From: Acidobacteriota bacterium
GTDB lineage: Bacteria; Acidobacteriota; Terriglobia; Acidiferrales; UBA7541
Assembly: GCA_003154775.1 (NCBI GenBank)
Contig: PMES01000103.1
Location: 23,368 to 55,690 of the forward strand
Direction of reading: 5' to 3'
Length of the DNA stretch: 32,323 nt
Below the pieces are notes generated by a model. The model worked only from the letters and a program-made list of their open reading frames with translations, had not been told where the DNA came from and did not search any database. The position numbers and the translations under genes were made by a program. Below, piece by piece: positions 32,217 through 32,323 of this stretch (its first letter is position 1; every line of letters begins with the position of its first letter).

Positions 32217-32323
32217 GTCGAGTAGGCGCAGCGGGTTGCCCCGCCGCGCCTCTCACAGAACCGGACTTGCGGGCCTCGCATCCGGCTCTTTGGATCGTTG
32301 ACTCAGAAGACCAGATGAAGCTG
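32217..32323 (-). mobile_element. Group II intron, 3' end (domains V and VI); body lies right of the window
   Basis: On the minus strand, a complete domain V hairpin (32288-32258), domain VI (32254-32220) and a 3' end in CTACTCGAC at 32217 can be read; group II introns usually end in AY. The pattern is canonical (see separate ncRNA entry). The maturase/reverse-transcriptase ORF would lie to the right, beyond 32323, and the 5' exon is not visible. The 3' exon starts AGGACCTCAAC and reads toward the Gly-rich gene's stop, so the intron sits in intergenic DNA on the opposite strand. Whether the intron is whole cannot be seen. Confidence 0.8.
32220..32288 (-). ncRNA. Intron ribozyme domains V and VI with bulged branch-point A
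   Basis: Domain V: GAGCCGGA (32288-32281) pairs with TCCGGTTC (32265-32258), including the usual G-U at the third pair and AGC catalytic triad in GAGCC; a 2-nt AG bulge and TGCG/CGCA upper stem follow. At 31 nt it is slightly shorter than the common 34. Domain VI: GAG plus AGGCGC plus GGCGGG, GCAA tetraloop (GNRA), CCCGCT plus GCGCCT, then an unpaired A (32223) and CTC. That A is seven bases from the 3' end, the normal branch point. Confidence 0.8.

Noticed and set aside
1-32323. CRISPR arrays, rRNA, phage structural genes, biosynthetic gene clusters
   Set aside because: No regularly spaced repeats, rRNA motifs, phage proteins or NRPS/PKS domains were seen on either strand.

Overview
The window looks like chromosomal DNA of a GC-rich Gram-negative soil-type bacterium, most probably an acidobacterium (Acidobacteriota). 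This is inferred from gene content, with no marker gene to prove it: an exported PIG-L deacetylase with a long C-terminal extension, an exported DUF711 protein, IPT/TolB-type lipoproteins, a lipid A 3-O-deacylase (so an outer membrane), and an IS1634-like transposase of a type I remember from acidobacteria. No plasmid, phage or CRISPR functions are visible.

Layout. 1-3.1 kb: mannan-oligosaccharide genes, with a cellobiose 2-epimerase followed by a GH130 mannosylglucose phosphorylase that runs off the left edge, divergent from a LacI-type regulator. 3.3-7.1 kb: phosphoketolase and acetate kinase, which together convert xylulose-5-P or fructose-6-P to acetate and ATP through acetyl phosphate. 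7.26-9.58 kb: a tightly packed three-gene membrane redox cassette (DsbD_2/TauE-like protein, NapH/NosR/CcoG-like Fe-S protein, single-pass protein with a Ca-binding-like loop) of unknown job. 9.6-11.0 kb: a scar, with an internally deleted IS1634-like element abutting the truncated remains of a DUF1778 (TacA-type) antitoxin that has no toxin. 11.1-11.7 kb: PagL-like lipid A deacylase. 11.95-14.6 kb: peroxide defence, with a catalase and a divergent OxyR that keeps both redox cysteines at positions 199 and 208, and an ATAG-N7-CTAT palindrome between them. 14.7-16.2 kb: NCS2 purine permease and tRNA-Leu(CAG). 16.2-17.15 kb: gene-poor stretch. 17.16-22.3 kb: small two-TM protein, then a minus-strand run of NTF2-like exported protein, PIG-L deacetylase and APC permease. 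22.5-23.7 kb: decayed genes, namely the C-terminal stub of a receiver domain and a TPR protein split by an in-frame TAA. 23.9-25.4 kb: IPT/beta-propeller surface lipoprotein. 25.5-29.0 kb (minus): class II fructose bisphosphatase carrying a frameshift, exported DUF711 protein and glutaryl-CoA dehydrogenase. 29.3-32.2 kb: GH105 hydrolase with a Tat signal, HAD phosphatase, Gly-rich exported protein. At the right edge lies the 3' end (domains V and VI) of a group II intron on the minus strand, whose body continues outside the window.

Together the metabolic genes suggest a heterotroph that takes plant polysaccharides (mannan, rhamnogalacturonan) apart and feeds sugar phosphates through both a phosphoketolase bypass and gluconeogenesis. 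The most striking general feature is decay and rearrangement: five broken genes, one IS relic, one intron end, two dispersed-repeat candidates, and a strand-composition (G versus C) pattern that flips sign at about 3.2, 11.7 and 14.65 kb independently of gene direction. I did not find a clear-cut new defence or biosynthetic system; the 7.26-9.58 kb redox cassette is the best candidate for something undescribed.
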